Source: UBA12077 sp963665525
GTDB taxonomy: Bacteria; Bacteroidota; Bacteroidia; Bacteroidales; UBA12077
DNA: 64,000 bases
NCBI GenBank assembly: GCA_963665525.1
Contig: OY762280.1
Coordinates: forward strand, 4,340,001 to 4,404,000
Direction of reading: 5' to 3'
The notes beneath the pieces are model-generated. The model was not told where the DNA came from and searched no databases. It worked only from the letters and a program-made list of their open reading frames with translations. Below, one piece after another: positions 8,803 through 19,400 of the stretch (positions are counted from its first letter, which is position 1; each line of letters starts with the position of its first letter). The position numbers and the translations under genes are program-made.

Positions 8803-9840
8803 ATGGGAATAGAAAAGTCAAAAGCAATATTAATAATATATACCGGAGGAACAATCGGTATGATAAAAGATCCTGAAACAGGGGTTTTAGCACCTTTTGA
8901 TTTTGATCAAATCTTAAATGAAGTTCCTGAATTAAAACGATTTGGTTTTAACCTTTCTACTATATCTTTTGATCCTGTTATCGATTCATCAAATCTTACT
9001 CCTCAGGTTTGGATCAAATTAGCTCAGATAATAAAAGAGCAGTATGATCAATATGAAGGTTTTGTTGTATTACATGGTACCGATACGATGGCTTATTCTG
9101 CTTCTGCATTGAGTTTTATGTTGGAGAATCTTGATAAACCTGTAATTTTTACTGGATCGCAACTCCCAATTGGTACTTTACGCACAGACGGTAAGGAGAA
9201 TTTAATTTCAGCAATAGAAGTAGCAGCATCGGAAAGAAATGGACAACCACTTACGCCGGAAGTATGTGTTTATTTCGAAAATAAATTGATGCGGGGAAAT
9301 CGTACTATTAAATATAATTCTGAACATTTTAATGCTTTTGAATCTCCTAATTATCCTAATTTGGCAGATGCCGGGATTAATTTAAAATTCAATTATGGCG
9401 CGATACATTATCCTACAGTAAAAAAGGACTTAAAAATATATACAGACTTAGATACTAATATTGCAATTTTAAAAATTTTTCCAGGGATTAGTCCTGAAAC
9501 AGTGAATGCTTTATTGAATGTTAAAAAAATTGAAGCTATTATTTTGGAAACATATGGAGCAGGAAATGCTTTAACCGATAAGTGGTTTTTAAATGAACTA
9601 AAGGATGCTATTGACAAAGGGAAAATTATTATGAATGTTACTCAGTGTTCGGCAGGAAGTGTTGATATGACAAAATATGCTACTGGTAATGAGCTATTAA
9701 ATATTGGAGTAGTAAGTGGTTATGATATCACAACAGAGGCTGCTGTAGCAAAATTGATGCATTTATTAGGACAAAAATTAGATGTGAATAACATAAAATT
9801 AATGTTAAATCGATCTATAAGTGGCGAAATAACCAAATAA
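8803..9840 (+). CDS. ansA: Type I (cytosolic) L-asparaginase
   Basis: 345 residues from the ATG at 8803 (MGIEKSKAIL), one base after tatD; an in-frame upstream ATG at 8776 would lie inside tatD. Hydrolyses asparagine to aspartate and ammonia. Both catalytic threonine motifs are visible: YTGGTIGMI (Thr14) and VVLHGTDTMAYSAS (Thr93, Asp94), plus FTGSQLPIG and RTDGKENLISA (the catalytic Lys region). No signal peptide, hence type I. With the two glutamate dehydrogenases it makes this stretch rich in nitrogen metabolism. Confidence 0.92.
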   Translation: MGIEKSKAILIIYTGGTIGMIKDPETGVLAPFDFDQILNEVPELKRFGFNLSTISFDPVIDSSNLTPQVWIKLAQIIKEQYDQYEGFVVLHGTDTMAYSASALSFMLENLDKPVIFTGSQLPIGTLRTDGKENLISAIEVAASERNGQPLTPEVCVYFENKLMRGNRTIKYNSEHFNAFESPNYPNLADAGINLKFNYGAIHYPTVKKDLKIYTDLDTNIAILKIFPGISPETVNALLNVKKIEAIILETYGAGNALTDKWFLNELKDAIDKGKIIMNVTQCSAGSVDMTKYATGNELLNIGVVSGYDITTEAAVAKLMHLLGQKLDVNNIKLMLNRSISGEITK

Positions 9841-9901
9841 ATTATTTGATTTTGCTTAATTTTTTGTATTTTGTGCCCCTATTTTGGGGGCGATGTGTTA
9901 T

Positions 9902-9989
9902 GGAGAAATGGCCGAGTGGTCGAAGGCGCACGCCTGGAAAGTGTGTATACCTCACAAGGGTATCGAGGGTTCGAATCCCTCTTTCTCCG
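9902..9989 (+). tRNA. tRNA-Ser (anticodon GGA)
   Basis: 88 bases with a long variable arm typical of serine tRNA. Acceptor stem GGAGAAA (9902-9908) pairs with TTTCTCC (9982-9988), discriminator G at 9989. The anticodon loop CTGGAAA at 9934-9940 carries GGA at 9936-9938, reading UCC/UCU. The T-arm GGGTTCGAATCCC is intact. The genome does not encode a full CCA here. Confidence 0.97.
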
Positions 9990-10067
9990 CAATAATTTTT
10001 AATTAGTGAATTTTTTAATAATTTTACAAACATAAAAATCGTTAATAATTTAAACAGAAAACAAACC

Positions 10068-10916
10068 ATGAAAAAATTATTTGCATTTATAGCAGTTTTT
10101 GGGATGCTTTTATTTGGAGCATCATTCTACACAGTTGCGCAGGAAGAAACTGAAGACGCAACGACAGAACAAATGACTGATGAAACAATGGAAGAAGCAG
10201 AAATGGATTCTGCTGCTATTGAAGAAACAGTTGCTGAGGAAGTTGCAGAAGAAACTGCTGACATTCCTGTTGAAGAAGAAAAAACTCTTCACAAACAAAT
10301 TAAACTTAAATTTATTGAAGGTGGACCTGGTTTTATGGGTGTTGTACTTCTTTGTTTAATTTTAGGTTTAGCTATTGCAATTGAAAGAATTATTTATTTA
10401 AACCTTGCATCAACTAATACTAATAAATTATTATTAGCTGTTGAAGAAGCATTAAATCAAGGTGGTGTTGAAGCTGCAAAAGATGTTTGTAGAAACACTA
10501 AAGGCCCTGTTGCTAGTATCTTTTATCAAGGATTAGATAGAATGGAAGAAGGTATTGAAGTTGTTGAAAAATCAGTAGTTTCTTACGGTTCAGTTCAAAT
10601 GGGATTATTAGAAAAAGGTATTACTTGGATTTCATTATTTATCGCTACTGCTCCTATGTTAGGTTTCATGGGTACTGTAATTGGTATGATTGGTGCATTT
10701 GACTCAATTGAAGCTGCAGGTGATATTTCTCCATCGTTAGTTGCTGGAGGTATTAAAGTTGCGTTGATTACAACTGTATCTGGTTTGATAGTAGCAGTTA
10801 TTTTACAGGTATTTTATAATTATATTGTTTCAAAGATTGACAGCATCGTAAATGATATGGAAGATGCTTCTATTTCTTTAATTGATATATTAGTAAAATA
10901 CAATCTTAAAAAATAA
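10068..10916 (+). CDS. exbB: ExbB/TolQ/MotA-family proton channel subunit
   Basis: 282 residues. Proton-conducting inner-membrane subunit that with ExbD energises TonB-dependent outer-membrane transport. The N-terminus is a signal-like hydrophobic segment (about 1-24), followed by about 55 very acidic residues rich in Glu, Thr and Ala, then a core with three membrane helices (about 93-115, 183-210, 225-252). Motifs AIERIIYLN and APMLGFMGTVIGMIGAF are diagnostic. The acidic periplasmic extension is longer than in E. coli ExbB but is seen in Bacteroidota relatives. First gene of a four-gene operon (10068-12468), 78 bases after tRNA-Ser. Confidence 0.92.
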   Translation: MKKLFAFIAVFGMLLFGASFYTVAQEETEDATTEQMTDETMEEAEMDSAAIEETVAEEVAEETADIPVEEEKTLHKQIKLKFIEGGPGFMGVVLLCLILGLAIAIERIIYLNLASTNTNKLLLAVEEALNQGGVEAAKDVCRNTKGPVASIFYQGLDRMEEGIEVVEKSVVSYGSVQMGLLEKGITWISLFIATAPMLGFMGTVIGMIGAFDSIEAAGDISPSLVAGGIKVALITTVSGLIVAVILQVFYNYIVSKIDSIVNDMEDASISLIDILVKYNLKK

Positions 10917-10922
10917 AAAATT

Positions 10923-11354
10923 ATGAGTAAGATATTAAGGATAGTTTTAATTGTCCTTCTTGCCATATCCGCTCTTTTAACAATTATGTTTTATGGAGGT
11001 GGCGAGGATATAAGCGGAGATCCAGTATATACTAACATATTTATTTTATGGGCGTATGTTCTTACTGGTATATCTGTAGGATTAGCAGTGATATTTCCTG
11101 TAATTCAAATGATTACAAATCCTAAGAATGCTAAAAAAGGATTGTTAGGTATAGTAGCTTTAGCTGTATTTGTTGCTATTGCATACGGAGTGTCATCTAG
11201 CGAAGCACTAGGAATTACAAACCCTGACTTAATGCAATTCGATGTTCCTTCAATATTAAAATATGCAGGAACAATGATAAATTCGATATATATATTGGCA
11301 GCATTAGCAATCTTGTCAATGATATATACTGAAGTTGCTAAGATATTTAAATAA
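10923..11354 (+). CDS. Conserved four-helix membrane protein of the exb operon
   Basis: 143 residues with four predicted membrane helices (about 4-22, 39-60, 74-92, 115-138) and little soluble sequence. It lies six bases after exbB and before exbD, a position kept in several Bacteroidota exbB-x-exbD-exbD operons as I remember them. It is not TolR, TonB or ExbD: there is no conserved Asp in the first helix and no periplasmic domain. I do not recognise a function; an accessory of the proton channel is a reasonable guess. Confidence 0.75.
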   Translation: MSKILRIVLIVLLAISALLTIMFYGGGEDISGDPVYTNIFILWAYVLTGISVGLAVIFPVIQMITNPKNAKKGLLGIVALAVFVAIAYGVSSSEALGITNPDLMQFDVPSILKYAGTMINSIYILAALAILSMIYTEVAKIFK

Positions 11355-11361
11355 AATTTAA

Positions 11362-11383
11362 AGCAAGGTCTTAGGACCTTGCT
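11362..11383 (+). promoter_or_regulatory. Intercistronic hairpin in the exb operon
   Basis: Perfect 9-bp stem AGCAAGGTC / GACCTTGCT with a TTAG loop, between the four-helix gene and exbD. There is no T tract, so it looks more like an RNA-stability or processing element than a terminator. Confidence 0.6.
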
Positions 11384-11408
11384 CAAACATCTATTAAAAC
11401 AATAGTAT

Positions 11409-11993
11409 ATGGCAAAGTCAAAAGAAACTCCCGAAATTAACGGTGGTTCTATGGCCGATATAGCTTTCCTTTTATTGATCTTTTTCCTTGTAGCTACTAC
11501 AATGGATATAGATACTGGTTTATCCAGAAAGTTGCCTCCTATGCCAGAACCTGGTGCTCAAGAAGATAATAAGCAAATTAAAGAACGTAATGTTTTTGTT
11601 GTGCTTATTAACGCAAACGACCAGTTGATGGTAGAAGGGAAACAATTGGATGTGCACAGACTTAGAGAAGAGGCTAAAGAGTTTATCGTAAATCCTGGAA
11701 ATAAAGAAAATTTACCTGAAAAAGAAGAACGAGAAATCGAGTTTCTTGGTAAGGTTATGGCACCGAAGGGGATTATTTCTTTAATGAACGATAGGGGAAC
11801 TTCTTACGGTACATATATCAAAGTTCAAAATGAGCTAATCGCAGCATATAATGAAGTGCGTGATGAAGTATCCATGAGAGAGTTTGGTAAATATTTCGAA
11901 GATTTACCAGAAGATAAACAAGACGCTATTAAAGAATATTATCCTCAAATTATCTCTGAAGCAGAACCTAAAAATATTGGGGGAGGAAATTAA
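11409..11993 (+). CDS. exbD: ExbD/TolR-family biopolymer transport protein (first copy)
   Basis: 194 residues. A single N-terminal helix after GGSMADIAFLLLIFFLVATT carries the proton-pathway Asp17; the rest is periplasmic. It is longer than typical ExbD (about 140), with an insertion around residues 95-125 (GNKENLPEKEEREIEFL). It partners with ExbB in proton-driven energisation of TonB. It ends one base before the second exbD. Confidence 0.9.
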   Translation: MAKSKETPEINGGSMADIAFLLLIFFLVATTMDIDTGLSRKLPPMPEPGAQEDNKQIKERNVFVVLINANDQLMVEGKQLDVHRLREEAKEFIVNPGNKENLPEKEEREIEFLGKVMAPKGIISLMNDRGTSYGTYIKVQNELIAAYNEVRDEVSMREFGKYFEDLPEDKQDAIKEYYPQIISEAEPKNIGGGN

Positions 11994-11994
11994 T

Positions 11995-12468
11995 ATGGCT
12001 AAATTTCAACGAAAAGGAAAAGGCGGAATGCCTCAAGTTTCAACGGCTTCGTTACCAGATATCGTTTTTATGTTATTATTCTTCTTTATGGTTAGTACTG
12101 TAATGAGAGAAACAACTTTAAAAATTGACCAACACTTACCTGGTGCTACCGAAGTTAAAAAGATGGAAAGAAAATCTTTGGTTAGTTATATCAACATTGG
12201 TAAACCAAAGAGAGTATTTCAATCTATGTATGGAACAGAGCCAAGAATTCAGCTAAATGATGCTTTTGCAAAAGTTGCAGATATCAGAGATTACATTACA
12301 GCTGAAAGAGAAAAAATGGATGAAAAAGAACGTCCTCTTATGACAGTATCTTTAAAAGTGGATGATAAAACTAAAATGGGTATTGTTGTCGATGTAAAAC
12401 AAGAACTGCGTAAAGCAAGTGCTCTTAAAATCAATTATTCAACTCGAAAGGTTGAAGTGATTGAATAA
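11995..12468 (+). CDS. exbD: ExbD/TolR-family biopolymer transport protein (second copy)
   Basis: 157 residues from the ATG at 11995 (MAKFQRKGKGGMPQ), one base after the previous stop; in-frame upstream codons would overlap the first exbD. The helix STASLPDIVFMLLFFFMV holds the key Asp22. Two consecutive, clearly different ExbD copies are common in Bacteroidota and suggest a heteromeric ExbD pair in the channel. The operon closes at the terminator at 12490. No tonB gene is present in this window. Confidence 0.9.
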   Translation: MAKFQRKGKGGMPQVSTASLPDIVFMLLFFFMVSTVMRETTLKIDQHLPGATEVKKMERKSLVSYINIGKPKRVFQSMYGTEPRIQLNDAFAKVADIRDYITAEREKMDEKERPLMTVSLKVDDKTKMGIVVDVKQELRKASALKINYSTRKVEVIE

Positions 12469-12489
12469 AAGATATAAGTTTTTATATAA

Positions 12490-12527
12490 GAAAGGAGATG
12501 AATATTCATCTCCTTTCTTTGTTTTTT
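12490..12527 (+). terminator. Terminator of the exb operon
   Basis: Perfect 28-base palindrome at 12490-12517 (arms GAAAGGAGATGAAT / ATTCATCTCCTTTC) followed by TTTG and a T run. Likely bidirectional hairpin. Confidence 0.9.
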
Positions 12528-12632
12528 CAGATTTATAAAGTAAAAATGAAAAGATTTTTGAATAAAACTTATATTTGTATTAATTATCTTAGTATATTAA
12601 TGGATATTTTATAACAAAATAGAACTTATTTC

Positions 12633-12640
12633 TATCTTTG
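12633..12640 (+). promoter_or_regulatory. -7 promoter box of 12658 gene
   Basis: TATCTTTG matches TAnnTTTG exactly, 17 bases before the ATG at 12658. Confidence 0.55.
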
Positions 12641-12657
12641 TACCAAATCCTGTTGTT

Positions 12658-13053
12658 ATGAAAAAGATTATTTATCTGGTAATTGCAGTTGTTTTATTAC
12701 AGTTAAGCTATACTAAGGCTGTAGCTCAGAAAGATATTTTTATTAAAGAATTTCAGTTTGAGCTCAAAAAGTTAAGCGCTAACCAGTATGAGAACGAATA
12801 TTTTCTTACCATAACATTAAATAAAAATTCACTCTATAAGTTTACTGTTTTAAATCATATTGGTGATTTTCCTGGAGCTGCTGTTGTGGAGATTCTTGAG
12901 AACGATAAGGTTGTTGCTACTAATTATGTAAATGGTAAATACTACGAAAAGTTTATGTTTAAATGTACTAAAACAGGGTTTTACGATATATTAATTCACT
13001 TCGAAGATAATCAGCTAGGGTCTTCTCTTATAAAGTTATTTTTAGTACAATAG
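12658..13053 (+). CDS. Small exported protein of unknown function, later part duplicated 19.2 kb downstream
   Basis: 131 residues: a signal peptide (about 1-24, ending AVAQ) and a small beta-rich domain. I do not recognise a family; the pattern (YKFTVLNHIGDFPGAAVVEI ... KTGFYDILIHFED) suggests a compact beta-sandwich. Its notable feature is that the last 216 bases (codon 61 to the stop) occur again at 32084-32299 with no gap and 15 differences. The two copies bracket the giant protein gene and its coiled-coil neighbour. This copy is the intact one, with its own promoter. Confidence 0.75.
   Translation: MKKIIYLVIAVVLLQLSYTKAVAQKDIFIKEFQFELKKLSANQYENEYFLTITLNKNSLYKFTVLNHIGDFPGAAVVEILENDKVVATNYVNGKYYEKFMFKCTKTGFYDILIHFEDNQLGSSLIKLFLVQ
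12838..13053 (+). repeat. 216-bp direct repeat, left copy
   Basis: Aligns without gaps to 32084-32299 (constant offset 19,246): 201 of 216 bases identical. Fourteen differences fall in 12838-12945; the next 107 bases (12946-13052) are identical; the fifteenth difference is the last base of the stop codon (TAG here, TAA there). Confidence 0.93.
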
Positions 13054-13427
13054 ATACAATAAAAAGAAGATATTTTATTTAAATAGATTTTTTCTGATTT
13101 GTAAGAAATCATGATAAAAAGTTTTATCTTTTTCTAATGTAATTGTATGTATTAAATGCTTAAGCTAAGTGTTGATTGAAGACAACACAATCTCAAATAG
13201 GTTTTTATTATTGATTTTGGTCTATGATTTTGATATTTTAGTGTAAAAATTGGTTGTTTATTAAACAAAACTAAATAAAAGCAGTATAATTTATATTAAA
13301 CTAATTAAGTTGGATGTCTTATTATTAATAGCAGCAGAATATTAAATCTTTAGTCTCATTTATCTTTATGATGACTCTTTACTTAAATTATGACTCAGAA
13401 AAATAGTAAAGAAGAAAAATAAAAGTT
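13054..13427. other. 374-bp intergenic region upstream of the giant gene
   Basis: No gene seen. It contains two small dyads: GTGTTG/CAACAC (13169-13188, 8-base loop) and TTGTTT-ATT-AAACAA (13254-13268). A weak -7-like box TATCTTTA at 13361-13368 lies 59 bases before the giant gene's ATG at 13428. The dyads could be operators, but neither recurs elsewhere that I could see. Confidence 0.4.
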
Positions 13428-16400
13428 ATGTTAAAAAAAGGTATTTTAAGTTTCTATTTATTGATTGTATCATTATATATATATTCTCAAACTAATTTTA
13501 TTGGTGGTGGTGGAGATAATAATTGGGACACTCCAGGGAACTGGTCTGCTGGAATACCTGGTCCAACAGACGATGTTATAATAACAGATGGAGTAACAGT
13601 TGATGTAAATGTTGATGGCCAATGCGCATCATTAACTTTTGCTGATAATGCTGCAACAACTACTTTAAACATAAATCCTGGAATCACTTTAACAGTTTCA
13701 GGCGACGTAAATTTTGGAGATCCAACTGTTGATTTTGCTCATCAATATTTAAATGTTGACGATGGTAATTTAGTAGCTGATAATATTTATTGGGTTAATA
13801 CTGGTAGTAATGATCAAGATGCACAATTATGGCTTAGTGATGGGAATGTAACAGTTGCAGGTGATATTCTTGGAGCAGAGGATGCTGGACAACGTAATAG
13901 AGTTGACTGTAGTCCAGGAGGAGTAAATGGAACCGGTACTATTACTGTGGGTGACAGATTTTATTCAACAGATAATGGGGGTGGTTTTTTCGATAGGGGT
14001 TTATCTACAGTGGTTTTTAATGGGACTGTTGATCAAACCATTTTTAATTATCAATATTACAGTTTAACTGTTCAAAACAGTGGATTGAAATCATTGCGTA
14101 ATAATACTTATGTAAGAGGAAACTTAACCATTGATGCTGTTTTAAACTTAAATGGTTTTTATGCAAGGGTATTTACAGATAGAACGATTCAAACGACTAC
14201 TTCATTTGGACCTTCCGCAATGATAGACCTTCAAAATGGTGGCTATTTGTGGTTTGAAGGTAATGATGCTACAGATTATCAAATTGAATACCCAATCGGA
14301 TATGGTTCTAACTATAACCCATTAATAATTTCAACTATAGCAGGCACAGACCTAAATGGTGATTTATATATTCGGTTGTTTGATCAAAAGCATCCATTAA
14401 CAGATGGAACAGATAATGCTTTAACAAAATATTGGGATATTAGTAGTGCAGGTCTTACAATTACAAGTACAACAGGTTCTTTAACTTATAGTGATGAAGA
14501 TGCTCAAGCACCAATTACAGAGGGGAATTTAATTACGCGCGGACGTTTAGGTAGTGCTGGTTGGCTTACGGATGAAGTTGGCACGAATTATAATCATGGC
14601 ACCAATCAGATTACATGGACTGCAATTTCAACTTTAGAAGGGAGTTGGACACTTGGTGAAAGTTCTGGTTGTTTTGATATTACATTACCAGATAAATATA
14701 CCGTTGCAGCTGGTGATTGGAATACAGGTTCAATATGGAATGGTGGAACTGTACCTGCTGCAGGGGATGATGTAGCTATTTTACACGCAGTTTCACTTAA
14801 TACTGCTCCAACTGTAGGGAATTTAGAGGTTTTAAGCATAGGTAATTTATATTTAAATAATCAAAATATTACAGTTCAAGGAACAACTGATATTTATGGT
14901 ATATTAAGGGATGTTAATGGTACGAATGGATTAACAAGAACTTTTCAGGATAAAATTACAGTGCATAGTGGAGGTACATTTACTTGTACAGTTGATCGAA
15001 GAACTTTTAATTTTGAAGGAGGTATAGAAAATAATGGAATTTTTGAAATAACAAACCCAAATGTTGTAGATGTAAATTTCAATTCTGCAAGTCAAATAAT
15101 TTCTGGTTCCGAATCTCCTGTTATTGATGGAACAATTACAATAGCAAGTGGACTAACCTTAACTAACCAGGTTTCGGAAGCTACTAATGGTTTAATCATT
15201 GAAGGTATAGTAAATGGAGCAGATGGAACAGCAACTTTAGTTAACGAAACCAGATTAAGTTTTCTGCGAAATACAGCTTCCTTTGGAACGGCTGGTATAT
15301 TCGATGCTAATTCTACTCTAGGGAATACTGTGATTTATAATAGTAATGTAGATCAATATATAGTTAACACTATCTATCAGGATTTAATATTAATAGATGG
15401 AGATTCTAATGGTAGTAATAAGGTTTTATCTGGAAATACAACAGTAAATGGAAATTTTATACTCCAAGCTAATACAGATTTTTTTCCTGTCAGTTATGAT
15501 TTAGATGTAAATGGTACAGCAACAATAAAAGATAGAATTTACGATAATAATTTGGCAGGCACTTGCACTTTTAACGGAAATGCAGTAATTGATGGTGCAA
15601 CATTTGATGGTAGTACAGACGGAAATATTATTTTTGATGGGACATTAACAGCGTTAACATCAGGATTTACTGTTGATAGATGTAATTTTACTTTAAATCC
15701 TTCTCTTACCATTCCTTCTGGAGTTGTAGTTTCTATTATTGACGGAAATGGAACAAAAACTTTTAACGATATAACGGTTGAAAATGGAGGCGACTGGTCA
15801 AATACAGGGAACTCAGCCATAACAATTAGTGGCGATTTAACAGTAAATACAGGGGCTACTTTCTCTCAAGGAACTGGAATATATACATTTGATGGTACAA
15901 GTAAATCGATAGGTGGAACAATTTCAGATATTGATTTTCAAGCAATGATCATTGATGGCACAATTACAAACGATATTGCAGATATTGATGTAGTTGGAAG
16001 TATAACAATTAGCTCTGGAAGTTTTACTAATAATGGTGATATTAGTTTTGGAAATGATATTAATGTTGATGCTGGAAGTTACATTAATAATTCTATAACA
16101 TCAGTTGTTGATGATTTAACCGGTGCAGGCACTTTAACTCAAGGTACAAACAGTACTCTTTATATTGGTGATAATGCTTCGGTAACAACTTTTGATGCAT
16201 CAGCGAATCCTAACACTGTCGATTATAATGGAGATGCAGATCAAAATGTAAATGGAGGTACATACCATCATTTAATAGTTCGTGATGGGAATACAAATAA
16301 TTCAAGTCAAACTCTTGTGGGAGATGTTACTGTAAATGGAGATTTTACAGTAGCTACATTAACATATTTCGATCCAATGACATTTGATTTCACAGTTAAT

Positions 16401-19400
16401 GGTACTTCAATAATTGCAGGTGTTTTTGATGATGATAACGTTGTAGGTACATCTAATTTACAAGATGTAGATTTATCTGGCGGTGCAATTGCAGGAGGAG
16501 CAATAGGGGTTATCAATATACTTGGTAATTTAACTATGCCCACAGGAGATGGAATCATTGGTCAGGCGGATGTTACAGTTTCGGGGTCAACAACCGTCCC
16601 AAGTGGAAATACTTTAACGTTTAATAATGCAAATGGGACAAAAACATTTTTAGGTGATGTGTTATTAAATGGAAACTGGACAAATTCAGGTAATGAATCA
16701 TTTACTTTTAGTGGTGACTTTACAGTAAATAATACATCAACCTTTACACAAGGAAATGGAACATATACCTTTGATGGAACAGCAAAAGAATTGAATGGTA
16801 CAACTGCAGGAATCGATCTTCAAACTTTAGTAATTGATGGTACAATAACAAATAACATCTCAGACATTGATGTTTTAACCGATATTACAATTAATTCAGG
16901 AAGCTTTACTAATGAAGGAGATGTTAGCACTATTGATGATATTATTGTAACAGCAGGTACTTTTATAAATAACAATACGGTATATGCAGGTGATGATATT
17001 TCCGGAGCCGGTACTTTTACTCAAGGTGATAATTCTTACTTAACCATAGTTGATGCTGCTGTATTAAACACATTTAATACAGCAGCAAATGGTAATACGG
17101 TTGAATATTATAGTACAGGGGGAACAGACATTAGAGGAAATATATACCATCATTTAATAATTTCACAGGTTGGAGGAGCAACACGATATTTAGACAATGC
17201 TGAGAGCACTATAACTGTAAATGGAGATTTGACAGTTTCTGATGATGCTATATTAATTTATCAGAGATATACAGCACAAACTTTAAATGTTTTAGGCGAT
17301 TTAAGTGGTACAGGAACTATTTATTTTGATGTTAGAAATAGTGTTCATAATTTGAACCTTTCTGGAGCAAATAATTCTATTGGTGGATTTACTGTTAATG
17401 GGGGCAATGATTTTACCATAGATTACAATGGAGCAGATCAACAAGTTATATCTGCTAATAATTATGATTTATTAACTATTTCTGGTTCGGGTACAAAAAC
17501 AATGCAAGGCGATGTAACTGCTAATGATATTGTAAATGTTAGTGCCGGGTTATTAGATTTAGATTCTCATGTTTTAACAACTTCAAGCTCAGTTAATATT
17601 GCATCAGGTGCTACTTTAGAAGTAGATGAAAATGCACAGCTTTTAATCGCCGATGGTCAAACTTTAACAAATAGTGGAACATTATCAGTTGTTGGTACTT
17701 CAGGTAATGAGGCTATAGTAACAATTAATGGTGTGGGCAATTATTATATTTCTCAACCAACTGCCGGAGCAGAAATAAATGCACAATATTACCAATTCAA
17801 TTATTTAAACGATGGTATTGTAATATCAGATGGTAGCATAAACGCTACTAATAATTTTAGTAATGGTTCTTTTTCAAATTGTATAGGGATACAATATATA
17901 AATACTACCGGAATAGATGTTTCTGGCATTGGTAACATATCAAATGTTGTTTTTAATGCTGGTCCAACGTATAATGTATCAAGAATATCAGGTACGGGTA
18001 CAATGACATTTGCAGATGCAACAGGCGCATTATCTGGTGAGAATTTCGATAATGATAATGGTAACCCCGGAACACTTATAGATTGGTCTTATCCTGGTTC
18101 AACGTATTATTCACAAGGAAACTTACCTGCAGGTCTTACAAGTTCGTGGAACACTGATCCGGGAGGAAGTGGTTCTAATCCAGCAAGCGTAACAGACGGA
18201 TTAGCTACTTTAATTGTACAAGATGGACATACAATAACATTAGATAATAACGGAGATATTGATGTTTTGGCTTTACAAGTTGGTGAAGGAACATCGGGAA
18301 TATTCAGAATAGGTGAAGATGGTACACAAAGAACACTTACTATTAGAGAAGCGCTTGATGTTCAAGCTGGAGCTTTATTAAATGTGGTATCATCAGGGGC
18401 TCCTTCACATGAAATTATTATTTACGGTAATATTACAAATGATGGTGCAATTAATTTAAGAACGACTTCTTCTAATGTAGCGAATACAGAATTTTATGGT
18501 GTTTCAACTTTAGTTTCAGGAACAACTGCACCTATATTTAATGATGTAACTTTTAAATCAGGAAGTAATATAACGGCTTCCGTATCATTAGACATTGATA
18601 ACAATATTATTTTGGAAGATAATTCTGTATTCCAGGATGGTGGTATTAGTCATTATATTGCAAATAACTGGACAGCAGATGGTACAGCTTCAATGACAGG
18701 TAATGGTACAATTGTTTTTGATGGGTTAGTTAATACCATAGAAAATGGTACAGCTGCATCATTTACATTCTATAATTTAATATTTAATGGAGGAACAGCT
18801 GGGTCCATACAAGAAGATATTATAGTTACAAATAGTTTTGAGATCGATAACTCAACAACTGTTAGCATTGCAGATTATTTAGTAAATATTGGCGGTGATT
18901 TTACTGTTAATTCAGGAAGTACATATTCGCAGTCAGATAATACAACAACATTTGATGGTACAACTGTACAAGCATTAGATTTTAGTGGTGATGTTACATT
19001 TTATAACCTTACATTTAGTAATGGAGGTGCTAATGCAAAAAGTATTAGTGGAAATATTAATGCTGATAATTTAGTTACAATTAATTCTGGATCAACAGCA
19101 GATGGTGGAGGAACTCATATTATTAACAACGGATTAAAAATTGACGGGACATGTAATTTTTCTGGAATAATAAATCTTACAGGAGGTGATTTGTATACTT
19201 ATGATGCTGGTAATACAATTAATCTAGGAACTGCAGAATTACTTATTGATGGTACCGTTTACCTTTCATATGGTGGACTTGCAACTTCTCTTCAACTAAA
19301 TGTATTTAACGATGTAAATGTCAACAGTAATTTAGTTCTGAATAATAATACAAATATTGTTGGTCAAGTAGGAAATGTTTTTAAATTGAATGCAGGAACT

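Noticed and set aside
9875..9891. GCCCC/GGGGC hairpin between ansA and tRNA-Ser as a terminator
   Set aside because: No T tract; it may simply be leader sequence of the tRNA, so it was not listed.
9842..10069. Minus-strand open frame across tRNA-Ser
   Set aside because: It is the antisense of the tRNA (GERGIRTLDTLV-type translation), a well-known artefact.
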